From Algoriphagus sp. AK58 (GTDB lineage: Bacteria; Bacteroidota; Bacteroidia; Cytophagales; Cyclobacteriaceae): DNA of 64,000 bases. Location of the stretch: assembly GCF_014324365.1 (NCBI RefSeq), contig NZ_QEIG01000014.1, positions 1-64,000 of the forward strand, read 5' to 3'. Each line of letters opens with the position of its first letter. Within the stretch, counting starts at the first letter, position 1. Below, piece by piece: positions 17,672 through 26,042 of the stretch. The notes beneath the pieces are model-generated. The model saw nothing but the letters and a program-made list of their open reading frames with translations, did no database searches and had not been told where the DNA came from. The translations under genes were made by a program, and so were the position numbers.

Positions 17672-18328
17672 ATGATGCGCTACAGCCAAGCCTTACTTTT
17701 TTTGGCACTCGTTTTTTGGAGTTGTCAAAGAGAAGCTGATCAAAGTGAATTTGATCGCATTAGTCAAAATCTTCCTGAAATAGGAAAATTCATGTTTGAA
17801 AAAGCAAATCCCGATTCGGTAGCCAACTGGCTGGGGAGACCTGCGATGGACGGCAGGGAGCTTTTGGAACCTATCAACCTGATCATTGTGGATGAGGCCT
17901 CTTCTTCCGAAGCGCAATCGCGCCAAAGGTTAATCCAGGCTTTCACTGAGGCGGGTTTTGGTCCTAGACTAGGTCATTCTTCCGGTTATTTCGGAAGAAT
18001 GAACGGTGATTTTTATCCCCAGACCCCCACGCAGAATGAAACTGCATTTGCCGATTTTATGTGGGTTTTCACAAACAATCACGCCAGAATGTTTGGTCCA
18101 TTCAACAACAATGGGAATTGGGTTTGGATAGGATCTTCAAGCAGAGAAAAAGGCACTATCCATGATTATGTGTCTTTTAAGGAATCGAGAGACCGAATGA
18201 GTGGTTTTTTAGTTGAAAGGGCTGGCTTAGAGTATTTGGGAGATTTTCCATTGGAGAATGTGGTAAATTCTTCTTCTCAGCAAACAGGGGATCATGATGG
18301 TTTTGCCAAACTTTTAAAAATCAAGTAA
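17672..18328 (+). CDS. Putative lipoprotein, distant LssY-C-like
   Basis: A 218-residue product with a lipoprotein signal (LALVFWSC, Cys about 19), so it should be anchored in a membrane facing the periplasm or outside. The body, with PINLIIV, LIQAFTEAGF, YFGRMNGDFY, NWVWIGSSSREKG and a following ESRDRM, is reminiscent in order and spacing of the LssY C-terminal domain. I cannot prove this without a profile search. Two consecutive ATGs are possible starts. One base separates its stop from the next ATG, so it is coupled to the gene at 18330. Confidence 0.55.
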   Translation: MMRYSQALLFLALVFWSCQREADQSEFDRISQNLPEIGKFMFEKANPDSVANWLGRPAMDGRELLEPINLIIVDEASSSEAQSRQRLIQAFTEAGFGPRLGHSSGYFGRMNGDFYPQTPTQNETAFADFMWVFTNNHARMFGPFNNNGNWVWIGSSSREKGTIHDYVSFKESRDRMSGFLVERAGLEYLGDFPLENVVNSSSQQTGDHDGFAKLLKIK

Positions 18329-18329
18329 G

Positions 18330-18872
18330 ATGTTTAGTAGATCAATTTTGTCTTTTTTAGTTCTGTTTATTGCATCAGTTGGAATTTGCAATGGACAATC
18401 TTCCAATTCCAGTCTTACTATCAACATTTCTGGAGCCATCTCTCAGACTGCATCCTTTTCGAATGTAGACTATGGGCGGATAGTTAATCCAAATTATAAC
18501 GCTTTTCTCCCCACTGAATCCACCTTAAGCTTGTTTTCGGTTCCTCCTTCTCCCAATTCCGGAGAATTGGAAGTTGCCATTATTCTAGCCAATGCAGTTC
18601 CTGTTCCACCTGGAATTCAGCCTGGCACCTATCAAATGGTTCCAGTTCAAAATGAATACCCGGTACTGATGCAATTTCCAAAACTTGGGTTTATCACGGT
18701 GGTCAAAACCAAAAATGGAATACCTGAGGAAGAGTATTTTACTGAATCTGGGAGCGTTAACCTTATCACAGCGAACAGTGGTGTAGTCGAAGGCACCTTT
18801 CAGGCAGTACTCCGGACCTCAAATGGTCAAAAGGAAATCTCTGTAAATGGAAGTTTCAGAAAGTCTCTTTGA
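18330..18872 (+). CDS. Exported hypothetical protein, beta-rich
   Basis: A 180-residue product with a Sec signal peptide ending near GICNGQ. The mature part is beta-rich, with Asn, Ser and Gly in abundance, alternating hydrophobics (SLTINISGAI, SVNLITANSGVVEGTFQAVL) and no cysteine. It resembles a small secreted beta-sandwich of unknown role. I do not recognise a family. It is coupled to the lipoprotein gene before it and ends next to the convergent thioesterase-like gene with no gap, so any terminator must lie within coding sequence. Confidence 0.55.
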   Translation: MFSRSILSFLVLFIASVGICNGQSSNSSLTINISGAISQTASFSNVDYGRIVNPNYNAFLPTESTLSLFSVPPSPNSGELEVAIILANAVPVPPGIQPGTYQMVPVQNEYPVLMQFPKLGFITVVKTKNGIPEEEYFTESGSVNLITANSGVVEGTFQAVLRTSNGQKEISVNGSFRKSL

Positions 18873-19361
18873 TCAATTCTTTCTTTTAAATGACCAAGTG
18901 ACATAAAACTTTGCTACAGTTTCACCTGAGGTGTTTTTGCCAGTGGAAATCAAAGTGAGCTGGGAGGAATCGCCCGGATTCAATTGTTCAATCAAGGAAA
19001 AAAGCTCTTCTCCCTGATCACAGGAAAAGGTGATCTTGGTATTGGCCTTTTTGAAATATTCTGCCCGAAAATCTACCACCAGCATGCTGAACGGACCCCG
19101 ACCTGCCAGTGCCAGTTGGCAAAGTGCTCCTGTACTGAGTTCGGCTGCACCTGCCAAAGCGGCAAAATAGATCGATTTGAAGGGGTTCTGGGACCTCCAA
19201 AAGTAGGGGATCGTCACCTCACAGGTACTTTGATTGAGCGTTTTGATCCTAAGTCTCCAAAAAATGGCCGAAGGCAGCTTTACCAACATGGCCAACCAAA
19301 AAATCAAAGGATGGGTCATTTTTTTTTGATAGTCCTGAGCAGCAGGTGTAAGCGAATTCAT
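18873..19361 (-). CDS. DUF4442 hotdog-fold thioesterase-like protein
   Basis: A 162-residue protein matching DUF4442, a hotdog-fold group related to acyl-CoA thioesterases. It shows an N-terminal helix, WRSQNPFKSIYFAALAGAAELSTG (the central hotdog helix; Glu may be catalytic) and a strand-rich C-terminus. It is cytoplasmic. Its stop codon abuts the stop of the convergent gene at 18872. Its natural substrate is unknown. Confidence 0.72.
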   Translation of the reverse strand: MNSLTPAAQDYQKKMTHPLIFWLAMLVKLPSAIFWRLRIKTLNQSTCEVTIPYFWRSQNPFKSIYFAALAGAAELSTGALCQLALAGRGPFSMLVVDFRAEYFKKANTKITFSCDQGEELFSLIEQLNPGDSSQLTLISTGKNTSGETVAKFYVTWSFKRKN

Positions 19362-19470
19362 GGAAATTAGGGTTAGGTACCTTTAATAGGAATCAAATTA
19401 ATAAAAATTGTGGCTGTGCCGAACCTTGGTATTCTTTTTGAATTTTACTAAAAGAAAAACGAATCTAATT

Positions 19471-20265
19471 ATGAAAAAGATTGCTTTGATTTTTGCGCTA
19501 GGACTGTTTGTATACTCCTGTGCCAAAGTGCCTTTGACTGGCAGAAGCCAATTGGCGCTTGTTCCAAGTTCCGAACTTCAGCCCCTTGTCAATGAGGAAT
19601 ACCAAAAAGCATTGAAATCCAATAAGGTTCTTACCGGCACCAAAGACGGTCAGATGGTCGCAAGAGTGGGAAATAAAATGGCCGCTTCTGTAGAAAAATA
19701 TCTTCAGGACAATGGATATGGAGAATTGGTAAAAGAAATGTCTTGGGAATTCAATCTTTTGGAGAGTGACCAAGTCAATGCTTGGTGTATGCCCGGTGGC
19801 AAAGTTGCTTTTTACACAGGGATTCTTCCCATTACCAAAGACGAGACCGGAATAGCCGTGGTCATGGGACACGAAATTGCTCACGCGATTGCCTCACATG
19901 CAAGAGAAAGAATGTCCAATGGGCTTCTGTTAAACTTCGGAGTATCGGCTCTTTCCTCCGCCATGGGAAAAAACCCAACGCTTACCCAGCAGATTTTCCT
20001 TCAATCCGTGGGTGGAGTGTCTCAGTTGGGTATGCTGAAGTTTTCAAGAAAGCATGAATTGGAAGCCGATGAGATGGGATTGATTTTTATGGCGATGGCT
20101 GGATATGACCCAAGACAGGCTCCGGTTTTTTGGGAAAGAATGGCTGCGGCAGGAGGAGAGGCTCCTCCGGAATTTATCTCTACTCACCCGGGTCCAGATC
20201 GCCGAATCGAGCGACTCAACGCCAACATGCCTAAAGCCATGGAGTATTACAATGCAGTAAAATAA
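19471..20265 (+). CDS. M48-family metalloprotease lipoprotein (LoiP/YggG-like)
   Basis: A 264-residue zinc protease. The start at 19471 yields a lipoprotein signal (LFVYSC, Cys about 16), so it is probably tethered to the outer membrane and acts on misfolded envelope proteins. The zinc motif HEIAH lies at about residues 133-137, and the third ligand Glu is in KHELEADEMG. The frame is open 63 bp further upstream, but that extension is not signal-like. It is monocistronic, and a long hairpin lies between it and the convergent exonuclease gene. Confidence 0.88.
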   Translation: MKKIALIFALGLFVYSCAKVPLTGRSQLALVPSSELQPLVNEEYQKALKSNKVLTGTKDGQMVARVGNKMAASVEKYLQDNGYGELVKEMSWEFNLLESDQVNAWCMPGGKVAFYTGILPITKDETGIAVVMGHEIAHAIASHARERMSNGLLLNFGVSALSSAMGKNPTLTQQIFLQSVGGVSQLGMLKFSRKHELEADEMGLIFMAMAGYDPRQAPVFWERMAAAGGEAPPEFISTHPGPDRRIERLNANMPKAMEYYNAVK

Positions 20266-20282
20266 AACTTTGGGTTAAAATA

Positions 20283-20335
20283 GTTCAGGGTTCGGAGTTC
20301 AAGGTTGGTGAAACCCAGAACATCGAACCCTGAAC
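20283..20335. repeat. Long nested hairpin built from repeated words
   Basis: GTTCAGGGTTCG (20283-20294) is a perfect inverted repeat of CGAACCCTGAAC (20324-20335). Inside lie two more matched pairs, GTTC/GAAC and GGTT/AACC, each separated by symmetric 2-nt mismatches, around a 5-nt loop. In all, 20 base pairs form over 53 nt. It sits between convergent genes and may also end transcription, but it lacks a proper T tract. It has the same design as the hairpins at 33225 and 34583. Confidence 0.8.
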
Positions 20336-20358
20336 CTATTTATTACCCATCGCTTTTC

Positions 20359-21165
20359 TCACCGGTTGGTGAGAGCTCGCAATTTCACCTGAGTCAGTTT
20401 TCTCTTGGTGTCCAGAGGGAAATCGCCTTTCATCATCCATTCGTAGTATCCAGGTTCTTCTTTCAAAGCCTGTTCGATGGTTTTTCCTTTGTGCTTGCCA
20501 AAATTGAAGATTTCCTGACCTTGGGAATTGAAAACAAATCGCCCTGCGAGATCTACCATTTTTTCATTGACCAGCTCATGGATTTTTTTCATGTCATTCT
20601 CGAAAACACCCAGTTTATTTCCCTGTAGGTCTTCGACTTCTTCACCCAGGTAACGCTCGATCTGTGCCCGAAATACATCCACCGTAGCTAGTGTATCGGC
20701 TTCGGCACTGTGGGCATTTTCCAGTTTTTTACCGCAATAGAACTTGTAGGCCGCAGTTAGATTTCTTTTTTCCATGAGATGGAAAATCTTCTGTGCATCC
20801 AAAAGATTTCTTCTGTCCAGGTCAAAGTCAATTCCTGACCTCAAAAATTCCTCAACCAAAAGTGGAATATCATACTTCAGCACGTTGAATCCAGCCAAAT
20901 CAGACTGCCCAATGAAGTTGAACACCTCTCTGGCGATGTCTTTGAAGGCAGGCTCGTTTTTGATGTCTTTGTCATAGATCCCATGAATGAGCGAGGCTTC
21001 TAGAGGAATAGGAATACCTGGATTGACTCTCCGGGTGTAAATCTGCTGTCCTCCATCCGGAGTCAACTTCACGATGGAAATTTCCACAATTCGGTCAGTA
21101 GAGACATTGGTACCTGTCGCCTCCAGATCAAAAAATGCAATGGGGTTTTTAAGATTAAGCTTCAT
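20359..21165 (-). CDS. DnaQ-like 3'-5' exonuclease with ExoX-like C-terminus
   Basis: A 268-residue DEDDh exonuclease. ExoI is FFDLEATG (Asp, Glu about residues 13-15), ExoII lies around GFNVLKYDIP (about 94-103) and ExoIII is HSAEADTLAT with the catalytic His and Asp (about 152-158). After a linker, the last 60 residues (FNFGKHKGKTIEQ...YYEWMMKGDF) form the small domain found at the end of ExoX-type nucleases. It probably trims DNA 3' ends in repair or proofreading. Its start overlaps the end of mpl by 11 bp on the same strand, which couples it to a cell-wall recycling gene. Confidence 0.88.
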   Translation of the reverse strand: MKLNLKNPIAFFDLEATGTNVSTDRIVEISIVKLTPDGGQQIYTRRVNPGIPIPLEASLIHGIYDKDIKNEPAFKDIAREVFNFIGQSDLAGFNVLKYDIPLLVEEFLRSGIDFDLDRRNLLDAQKIFHLMEKRNLTAAYKFYCGKKLENAHSAEADTLATVDVFRAQIERYLGEEVEDLQGNKLGVFENDMKKIHELVNEKMVDLAGRFVFNSQGQEIFNFGKHKGKTIEQALKEEPGYYEWMMKGDFPLDTKRKLTQVKLRALTNR

Positions 21166-22522
21166 GAGATTGAAATTTAGCTTTTAAGGGTTCGAGGTCG
21201 AGGTTATCATAATTTCCCGAACTCATCAAAAGCAGGTTGGAATTGGAATAGTCCTGAGACAAGAGAAATTCTTTTAAAGCTGCACTTTCTGTAAACAGGA
21301 TCAAATCTTTTCTCTTAAAACCTTCCCGTAAGGTAGCCTCGTCCATCAGCTCGAGTTTTTTCAAAGCTACTGCGTGGGGATTAAGGTAAATCACCGCCAC
21401 ATCCGCTTGATCCATGCTATGGGCATAGTTGGGAAGGAAGGACTTATTGAGAGAAGAGTAGGTGTGAAGTTCCTGTACAGCAATCAACCTTCGCTCTGGA
21501 AACTGGTTTTTTACCGCATGGACAGTGGCTTTGAGTTTGGAAGGTGCATGGGCAAAGTCCCGAAATAAAATTCCTGTTTTACCCTTAGCCAAAATTTCCT
21601 GGCGTTTTGCGGCTCCTTTGAAAGTTTGGATGGATTGGTAAAACTGTTCTTTGTGAATTCCTAAGGCTTCACAGGTGTAAAGAGCTCCCTGAAGATTTTG
21701 AAGGTTGTGATCCCCGAAAATCCCGATTTCAACCTTTCCTTGAGAAGTGATGAGATAGGTTTTGCCATCTTGGATTTTTGCAGGATGGGCCTGATAAGGG
21801 ATTTTTTGACCTAAAGTAGTGGATTTTTCTGCGGCTGATTTCACCAGGGAATCGACCTCGCAGTAGATGAGTTTTCCGTTTTCCGGAGTCATGTCCATTA
21901 ACTTAGAAAACTGTACTTTGTAGTCCTCAAAATCAGGAAACACATTGAAATGATCCCATGCAATCCCACTTACCAAGGCTATATCGTGATGGTAATGGAA
22001 GAATTTGGGAGTTCGGTCTATCGGGGAGGTAAGGTATTCATCGCCTTCGATCACAATCACCGGAGCATCCGAAAGCCTGACCATCAATTCAAAACCATCT
22101 ATTTGAGCGCCTACGAGGTAATCAAAATCTACTCCCTGATCCTTCAGTACATGGAGAATCATGGAGGTGATGGAAGTTTTTCCATGGGAACCCGCGATGA
22201 CTACCCGTTTTTTATCTTGGCTCTGGTTGTAGATGAATTCCGGAAAAGAGAAAACCGGAATTCCCAATTCCTGTGCTCGAATCAGTTCAGGATTGTCAAT
22301 TCGGGCATGCATTCCCAAAATAATCCCATCCAGGTTGGAATGGATTTTTTCCGGATACCAACCCAATTTTTCAGGTAAAATGCCTGCTTTTTCCAGTCGG
22401 GTTCTAGAGGGTTCATAGATTTCATCATCGCTTCCTGTGACATGATAGCCTTTTTGGACTAAAGCCAGGGCAAGATTGTGCATGACTGCTCCTCCGATGG
22501 CGATGAAATGATAATTGTTCAT
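21155..22522 (-). CDS. mpl: UDP-MurNAc:L-Ala-gamma-D-Glu-meso-DAP ligase
   Basis: A 455-residue Mur ligase of the peptidoglycan-recycling type. Mpl joins recovered murein tripeptide to UDP-MurNAc. It has the N-terminal Rossmann segment (HFIAIGGAVMHNLALAL), a P-loop GSHGKTS at about residues 111-117, the EGDEYL motif that replaces the EADES of MurC, and the central and C-terminal Mur domains. EGDEY and the long central block separate Mpl from MurC. The ATG at 22522 is used, because the 20-residue upstream extension is basic and not conserved-looking. It overlaps the exonuclease start downstream. Confidence 0.9.
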   Translation of the reverse strand: MNNYHFIAIGGAVMHNLALALVQKGYHVTGSDDEIYEPSRTRLEKAGILPEKLGWYPEKIHSNLDGIILGMHARIDNPELIRAQELGIPVFSFPEFIYNQSQDKKRVVIAGSHGKTSITSMILHVLKDQGVDFDYLVGAQIDGFELMVRLSDAPVIVIEGDEYLTSPIDRTPKFFHYHHDIALVSGIAWDHFNVFPDFEDYKVQFSKLMDMTPENGKLIYCEVDSLVKSAAEKSTTLGQKIPYQAHPAKIQDGKTYLITSQGKVEIGIFGDHNLQNLQGALYTCEALGIHKEQFYQSIQTFKGAAKRQEILAKGKTGILFRDFAHAPSKLKATVHAVKNQFPERRLIAVQELHTYSSLNKSFLPNYAHSMDQADVAVIYLNPHAVALKKLELMDEATLREGFKRKDLILFTESAALKEFLLSQDYSNSNLLLMSSGNYDNLDLEPLKAKFQSHEA

Positions 22523-22663
22523 AAATCGAAAAATCAGGTGATGGCTTCGAGTCTCAAACTTAAAAATAAAATGAGAGAGCACCTGAAAAGCTTAAATTTC
22601 ATTTTCCCAATTTTTTTAAGGCTATGGTTTTTGGCTATTTTCGGCCTGTGAATTTTTGAACCT

Positions 22664-23371
22664 ATGTTATCGGATAAGTTTGCCTATTTGACCATGGCAT
22701 TGCTTTACCTTCTCGCTTGGGGGGTAGTTTACCTAAGAAGTCCTTGGAAGAGCGGAATGGTGAAGGTTGGGATTGTTGGTGGGGTGATGGGAATCATTGC
22801 AGAGGTATGGTATTTTCATGATTATTGGAGACCGCCAATGATTTTGGCTGAAGGGTGGCCGGGGATCGAGGATTTTATTATCGGCTTTGCCATGTTTGGA
22901 GTGGGAGGGTATATCCATTCGGCATTTACAAAGAAAGAGATCGATTACGACAGACAGACTCCTGCGAAAAACAAGGATTTGTTTATTCTTTGGGTGCTTG
23001 GATGTACAAGCCTTACTGTCTTCAGCCTGATTCTGAAAATCCACTCCGGCTATGTCACTTTTTTAACCTTTATGGGATTGGCGGTGTATATCTGGATCCA
23101 ACGCCCCGATTTGATCCGAATATCTCTGGTTTCGGGATTTGCTACACTTGCCATAGTTATTTTGATTTATTACATCACTTTTGGCATTCTATATCCCCAT
23201 TTTTGGGATACGTATGGCATGCTTAATGATGAACCCATTTTGGGATACAAGATCCTGAGTATTCCCGTTTCAGAGATGCTTTGGCACTTTAGCTGGGCGA
23301 TTTTGTGCTCCATGTTCAGAGGATATCGAAACGGTGTTTATTACAAGGAGCCTGATCTTGCGAAGGCCTGA
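22664..23371 (+). CDS. Integral membrane protein, distantly carotenoid-cyclase-like
   Basis: A 235-residue protein with six to seven hydrophobic spans and no signal peptide. Two acidic membrane-edge motifs, PGIEDFIIGF (about residue 65) and PVSEMLWHFSW (about 205), sit in equivalent positions of the two halves. They recall the P-x-E-E/E-D motifs of CrtYcd-type lycopene cyclases. The resemblance is weak and no carotenoid gene is nearby, so this is a hypothesis only. It precedes dnaB by 80 bp, with an inverted repeat between. Confidence 0.5.
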   Translation: MLSDKFAYLTMALLYLLAWGVVYLRSPWKSGMVKVGIVGGVMGIIAEVWYFHDYWRPPMILAEGWPGIEDFIIGFAMFGVGGYIHSAFTKKEIDYDRQTPAKNKDLFILWVLGCTSLTVFSLILKIHSGYVTFLTFMGLAVYIWIQRPDLIRISLVSGFATLAIVILIYYITFGILYPHFWDTYGMLNDEPILGYKILSIPVSEMLWHFSWAILCSMFRGYRNGVYYKEPDLAKA

Positions 23372-23396
23372 TTTTTGCTGAGTTGAACATGTTGAT

Positions 23397-23412
23397 AAGT
23401 TTTGGAAAACTT
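23397..23412. promoter_or_regulatory. Inverted repeat and DnaA-box-like sequence before dnaB
   Basis: AAGTTTT-GG-AAAACTT (23397-23412) is a perfect 7-bp inverted repeat. It overlaps TGTTGATAA (23390-23398), one base from the DnaA-box consensus TGTGGATAA. Together they lie 39-61 bp before the dnaB ATG, where an operator would be expected. A single box does not suggest an origin. Confidence 0.3.
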
Positions 23413-23450
23413 GTTCAAAACTCTTGCCTTCCAGCCAATACATTTGCTTT

Positions 23451-25037
23451 ATGAGTGAAAACACCAACCCACCCCGAATCACCCGGAAAAAGCCTACTTA
23501 CGATAATCCCACCAACTTCCTAGGAAAAGTGCCTCCCCAGGCCGTAGACCTTGAAGAGGCAGTTCTTGGTGCCTTGATGCTGGAAAAGGATGCGTTGACC
23601 AATGTCATTGATATTCTTAAAGTAGAGAGTTTTTACAAGGAATCTCATAAAGTCATCTTTCAGGCTATTCTCGATCTCTTTACTGAAAGTCAACCCATCG
23701 ACCTCTTGACGGTCACTACTCAGCTGCGTAAAAATGGTACCCTTGAAATTGCCGGTGGGGCATTTTATGTCACTGAACTCACTTCCAAGGTAGCGTCAGC
23801 CGCCAATATTGAATATCACGCCCGAATTATCACCGAGCAGTCCATCAAAAGGGAATTGATCAGGATTTCTTCAGAAATCCAAAAAGATGCTTTTGAGGAC
23901 ACCACGGATGTGTTTGAACTTTTGGATAAGATGGAGCAATCCATGTTTGAAATTTCCGAGAAAAACATTCGGAAAAACTATTCGGATATGCGCTCCATAA
24001 TGCGGGATGCCATCGCAGAACTTGAGGAGCGAAAAAACCAAAAAGACGGACTGACCGGTGTTCCATCTGGCTTTACAGCATTGGACAGGGTGACTTCGGG
24101 TTGGCAAAAATCCGACTTGGTGATCATTGCTGCCCGACCTGCAATGGGTAAAACAGCCTTTGTGCTTTCAGTTCTTCGAAATGCGGCTGTGGACCACAGT
24201 CGTCCTGTAGCGATATTCTCATTAGAAATGTCAGCTGTACAGTTGGTCAACCGTCTCATTTCTTCCGAAGCTGAATTGGACTCAGAGAAAATCAAAAAAG
24301 GAACACTAGCAGACCATGAATGGGCACAATTGGTGCACAAAACCGCTAAACTTTCCAAAGCCCCTCTTTTTGTAGACGATACTCCGGCGCTTTCTATTTT
24401 GGAATTGAGGGCAAAATGCCGAAAACTCAAAGCCCAGCACGACATTCAAATGGTTGTGATTGACTATCTCCAGCTCATGTCGGGGGATTCGAAAAGTGGA
24501 GGACAAGGTGGAAACCGTGAACAGGAAATTGCAAGTATTTCACGTGCTCTTAAGAAAATTGCAAAGGAATTAAGTATTCCAGTGATTGCCCTTTCTCAAC
24601 TTTCCCGTGCGGTGGAGACTCGTGGAGGAGATAAGCGTCCACAGCTTTCTGACCTTCGTGAATCTGGAGCCATCGAGCAAGATGCAGATATGGTCATGTT
24701 CCTTTACCGTCCGGAATACTACGGAATCACCGAAGACGAAGCCGGTGCTTCTACAGCTGGAGTTGGAGAGGTGATCATTGCAAAGCACCGAAACGGTTCT
24801 CTTGAAAATGTGAAACTGAGATTCATAGGCCGATACACCAAGTTCACTGACTTAGATTCAGGTATCAATTATCCGCCAAATCAGGCAGGTGAGATAGGGT
24901 ATTCCCATAAATTTACCTCCAGTGCTTCAGGGATAGCCTCTTTTGATACCGGTCAAACGATAAAATTATCAAGTAAGGCCAACGAAGATGATATTGACCG
25001 GGCATTTCGTGGTGGAAATGAACCAGCACCGTTTTAA
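23451..25037 (+). CDS. dnaB: Replicative DNA helicase
   Basis: A 528-residue hexameric helicase that unwinds DNA ahead of the replisome. The N-terminal primase-interacting domain (PPQAVDLEEAVLGALML) is at about residues 22-125. The RecA-like domain has Walker A RPAMGKTA at about 225-235, Walker B VVIDYLQLM at about 337 and the conserved REQEIASISR and LSQLSRAVE stretches. It is continuous, so no intein interrupts it. I chose the ATG at 23451 over an in-frame codon 27 bp upstream. The MDR oxidoreductase gene starts 6 bp after its stop and may be co-transcribed. Confidence 0.95.
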   Translation: MSENTNPPRITRKKPTYDNPTNFLGKVPPQAVDLEEAVLGALMLEKDALTNVIDILKVESFYKESHKVIFQAILDLFTESQPIDLLTVTTQLRKNGTLEIAGGAFYVTELTSKVASAANIEYHARIITEQSIKRELIRISSEIQKDAFEDTTDVFELLDKMEQSMFEISEKNIRKNYSDMRSIMRDAIAELEERKNQKDGLTGVPSGFTALDRVTSGWQKSDLVIIAARPAMGKTAFVLSVLRNAAVDHSRPVAIFSLEMSAVQLVNRLISSEAELDSEKIKKGTLADHEWAQLVHKTAKLSKAPLFVDDTPALSILELRAKCRKLKAQHDIQMVVIDYLQLMSGDSKSGGQGGNREQEIASISRALKKIAKELSIPVIALSQLSRAVETRGGDKRPQLSDLRESGAIEQDADMVMFLYRPEYYGITEDEAGASTAGVGEVIIAKHRNGSLENVKLRFIGRYTKFTDLDSGINYPPNQAGEIGYSHKFTSSASGIASFDTGQTIKLSSKANEDDIDRAFRGGNEPAPF

Positions 25038-25043
25038 AATAGA

Positions 25044-26042
25044 ATGAAAGGGATTGTTTTAAACAGACAACTGGAAGAAAAAATCCAGTGGATTGACCTG
25101 CCTGTTCCAGGGGTAAATGCGAATGAAGTATTGGTGAGAGTCAAGGCTGCCGCACTCAATCATCGTGATGAATGGAGCCGAAAAGGGTTGTACCCCAACT
25201 TAAAGGATGGCGTGGTTTTGGGCTCGGATGGAGCGGGGATTGTGGATTCTGTGGGGGCTGAGTTACACTCTCAATGGATTGGAAAAGAAGTCATCATTAA
25301 TCCTTCTATCCATTGGGGTCCGAGTCAATTGGCCCAAGGAAAAAACTTTGAAATACTGGGAATGCCTAGAAATGGTACTCTGGCGGAATATGTGACAGTT
25401 CCTGCTGATCGGTTACACCTAAAACCGGGGCATCTTTCCTGGGAAGAAGCAGCGGCATTACCTTTGGCAGGCTTGACAGCATTCAGAGCTTTGGTGTATC
25501 AGGGCCAAGTAAAGTCTGGAGAAAAAGTACTCATAACAGGTATCGGCGGTGGGGTAGCCCAATTTGCCGCCCAGTTTGCATTGGCTTTGGGTGCTGAAGT
25601 TTATGTGAGTAGTAGCAGTGAAGAAAAATTCAAAAAGGCTATCTCACTGGGGGTTTTAGGGACTTTTAACTATATATTGGAAACTTGGACTGAAGAAGCC
25701 TTGAGACAAACAGGAGGGTTTGATTTGATTATAGACGGTGCTGCCGGAGATACCTTGAATCAGCTGATTGCTGTTGCAAAGCCAGGTGGAAGAATTGTTT
25801 TTTACGGGGCCACCATGGGTAATCCGGGTAAACTGGAAGCCAGGAAGATTTTTTGGAATCAACTGAAAATCATGGGGTCCACCATGGGTTCAGACCAAGA
25901 TTTTGAAGGTATGCTAAATTTGGTGGAAAGGCATCGGATCAAACCGGTCGTAGATAGCGTTTTCCCTTTAAAAAATGCTACAGATGCCTTTGATCGGATG
26001 AAGGCTGGGGCTCAATTTGGGAAAATAGTCCTTATTCCCTAA
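25044..26042 (+). CDS. MDR-family NADPH-dependent oxidoreductase (quinone reductase-like)
   Basis: A 332-residue medium-chain dehydrogenase/reductase. It has a GroES-like N-terminal half (NHRDEWSRKG...VVLGSDGAGIV), then a Rossmann domain with GIGGGVAQFAAQ at about residues 167-178. The structural-zinc cysteine cluster is absent and the usual catalytic-zinc Cys is not evident, which points to the zinc-free quinone oxidoreductase branch rather than a true alcohol dehydrogenase. It is cytoplasmic with unknown substrate. It follows dnaB by 6 bp, and its last 11 bases overlap the convergent gene ending at 26032. Confidence 0.83.
   Translation: MKGIVLNRQLEEKIQWIDLPVPGVNANEVLVRVKAAALNHRDEWSRKGLYPNLKDGVVLGSDGAGIVDSVGAELHSQWIGKEVIINPSIHWGPSQLAQGKNFEILGMPRNGTLAEYVTVPADRLHLKPGHLSWEEAAALPLAGLTAFRALVYQGQVKSGEKVLITGIGGGVAQFAAQFALALGAEVYVSSSSEEKFKKAISLGVLGTFNYILETWTEEALRQTGGFDLIIDGAAGDTLNQLIAVAKPGGRIVFYGATMGNPGKLEARKIFWNQLKIMGSTMGSDQDFEGMLNLVERHRIKPVVDSVFPLKNATDAFDRMKAGAQFGKIVLIP

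Noticed and set aside
23390..23412. Replication origin at dnaB
   Set aside because: Only one DnaA-box-like match and no AT-rich unwinding array; a single box beside dnaB is weak.
23451..25037. Intein in DnaB
   Set aside because: Walker A and B and flanking helicase motifs run at normal spacing, and total length is normal.
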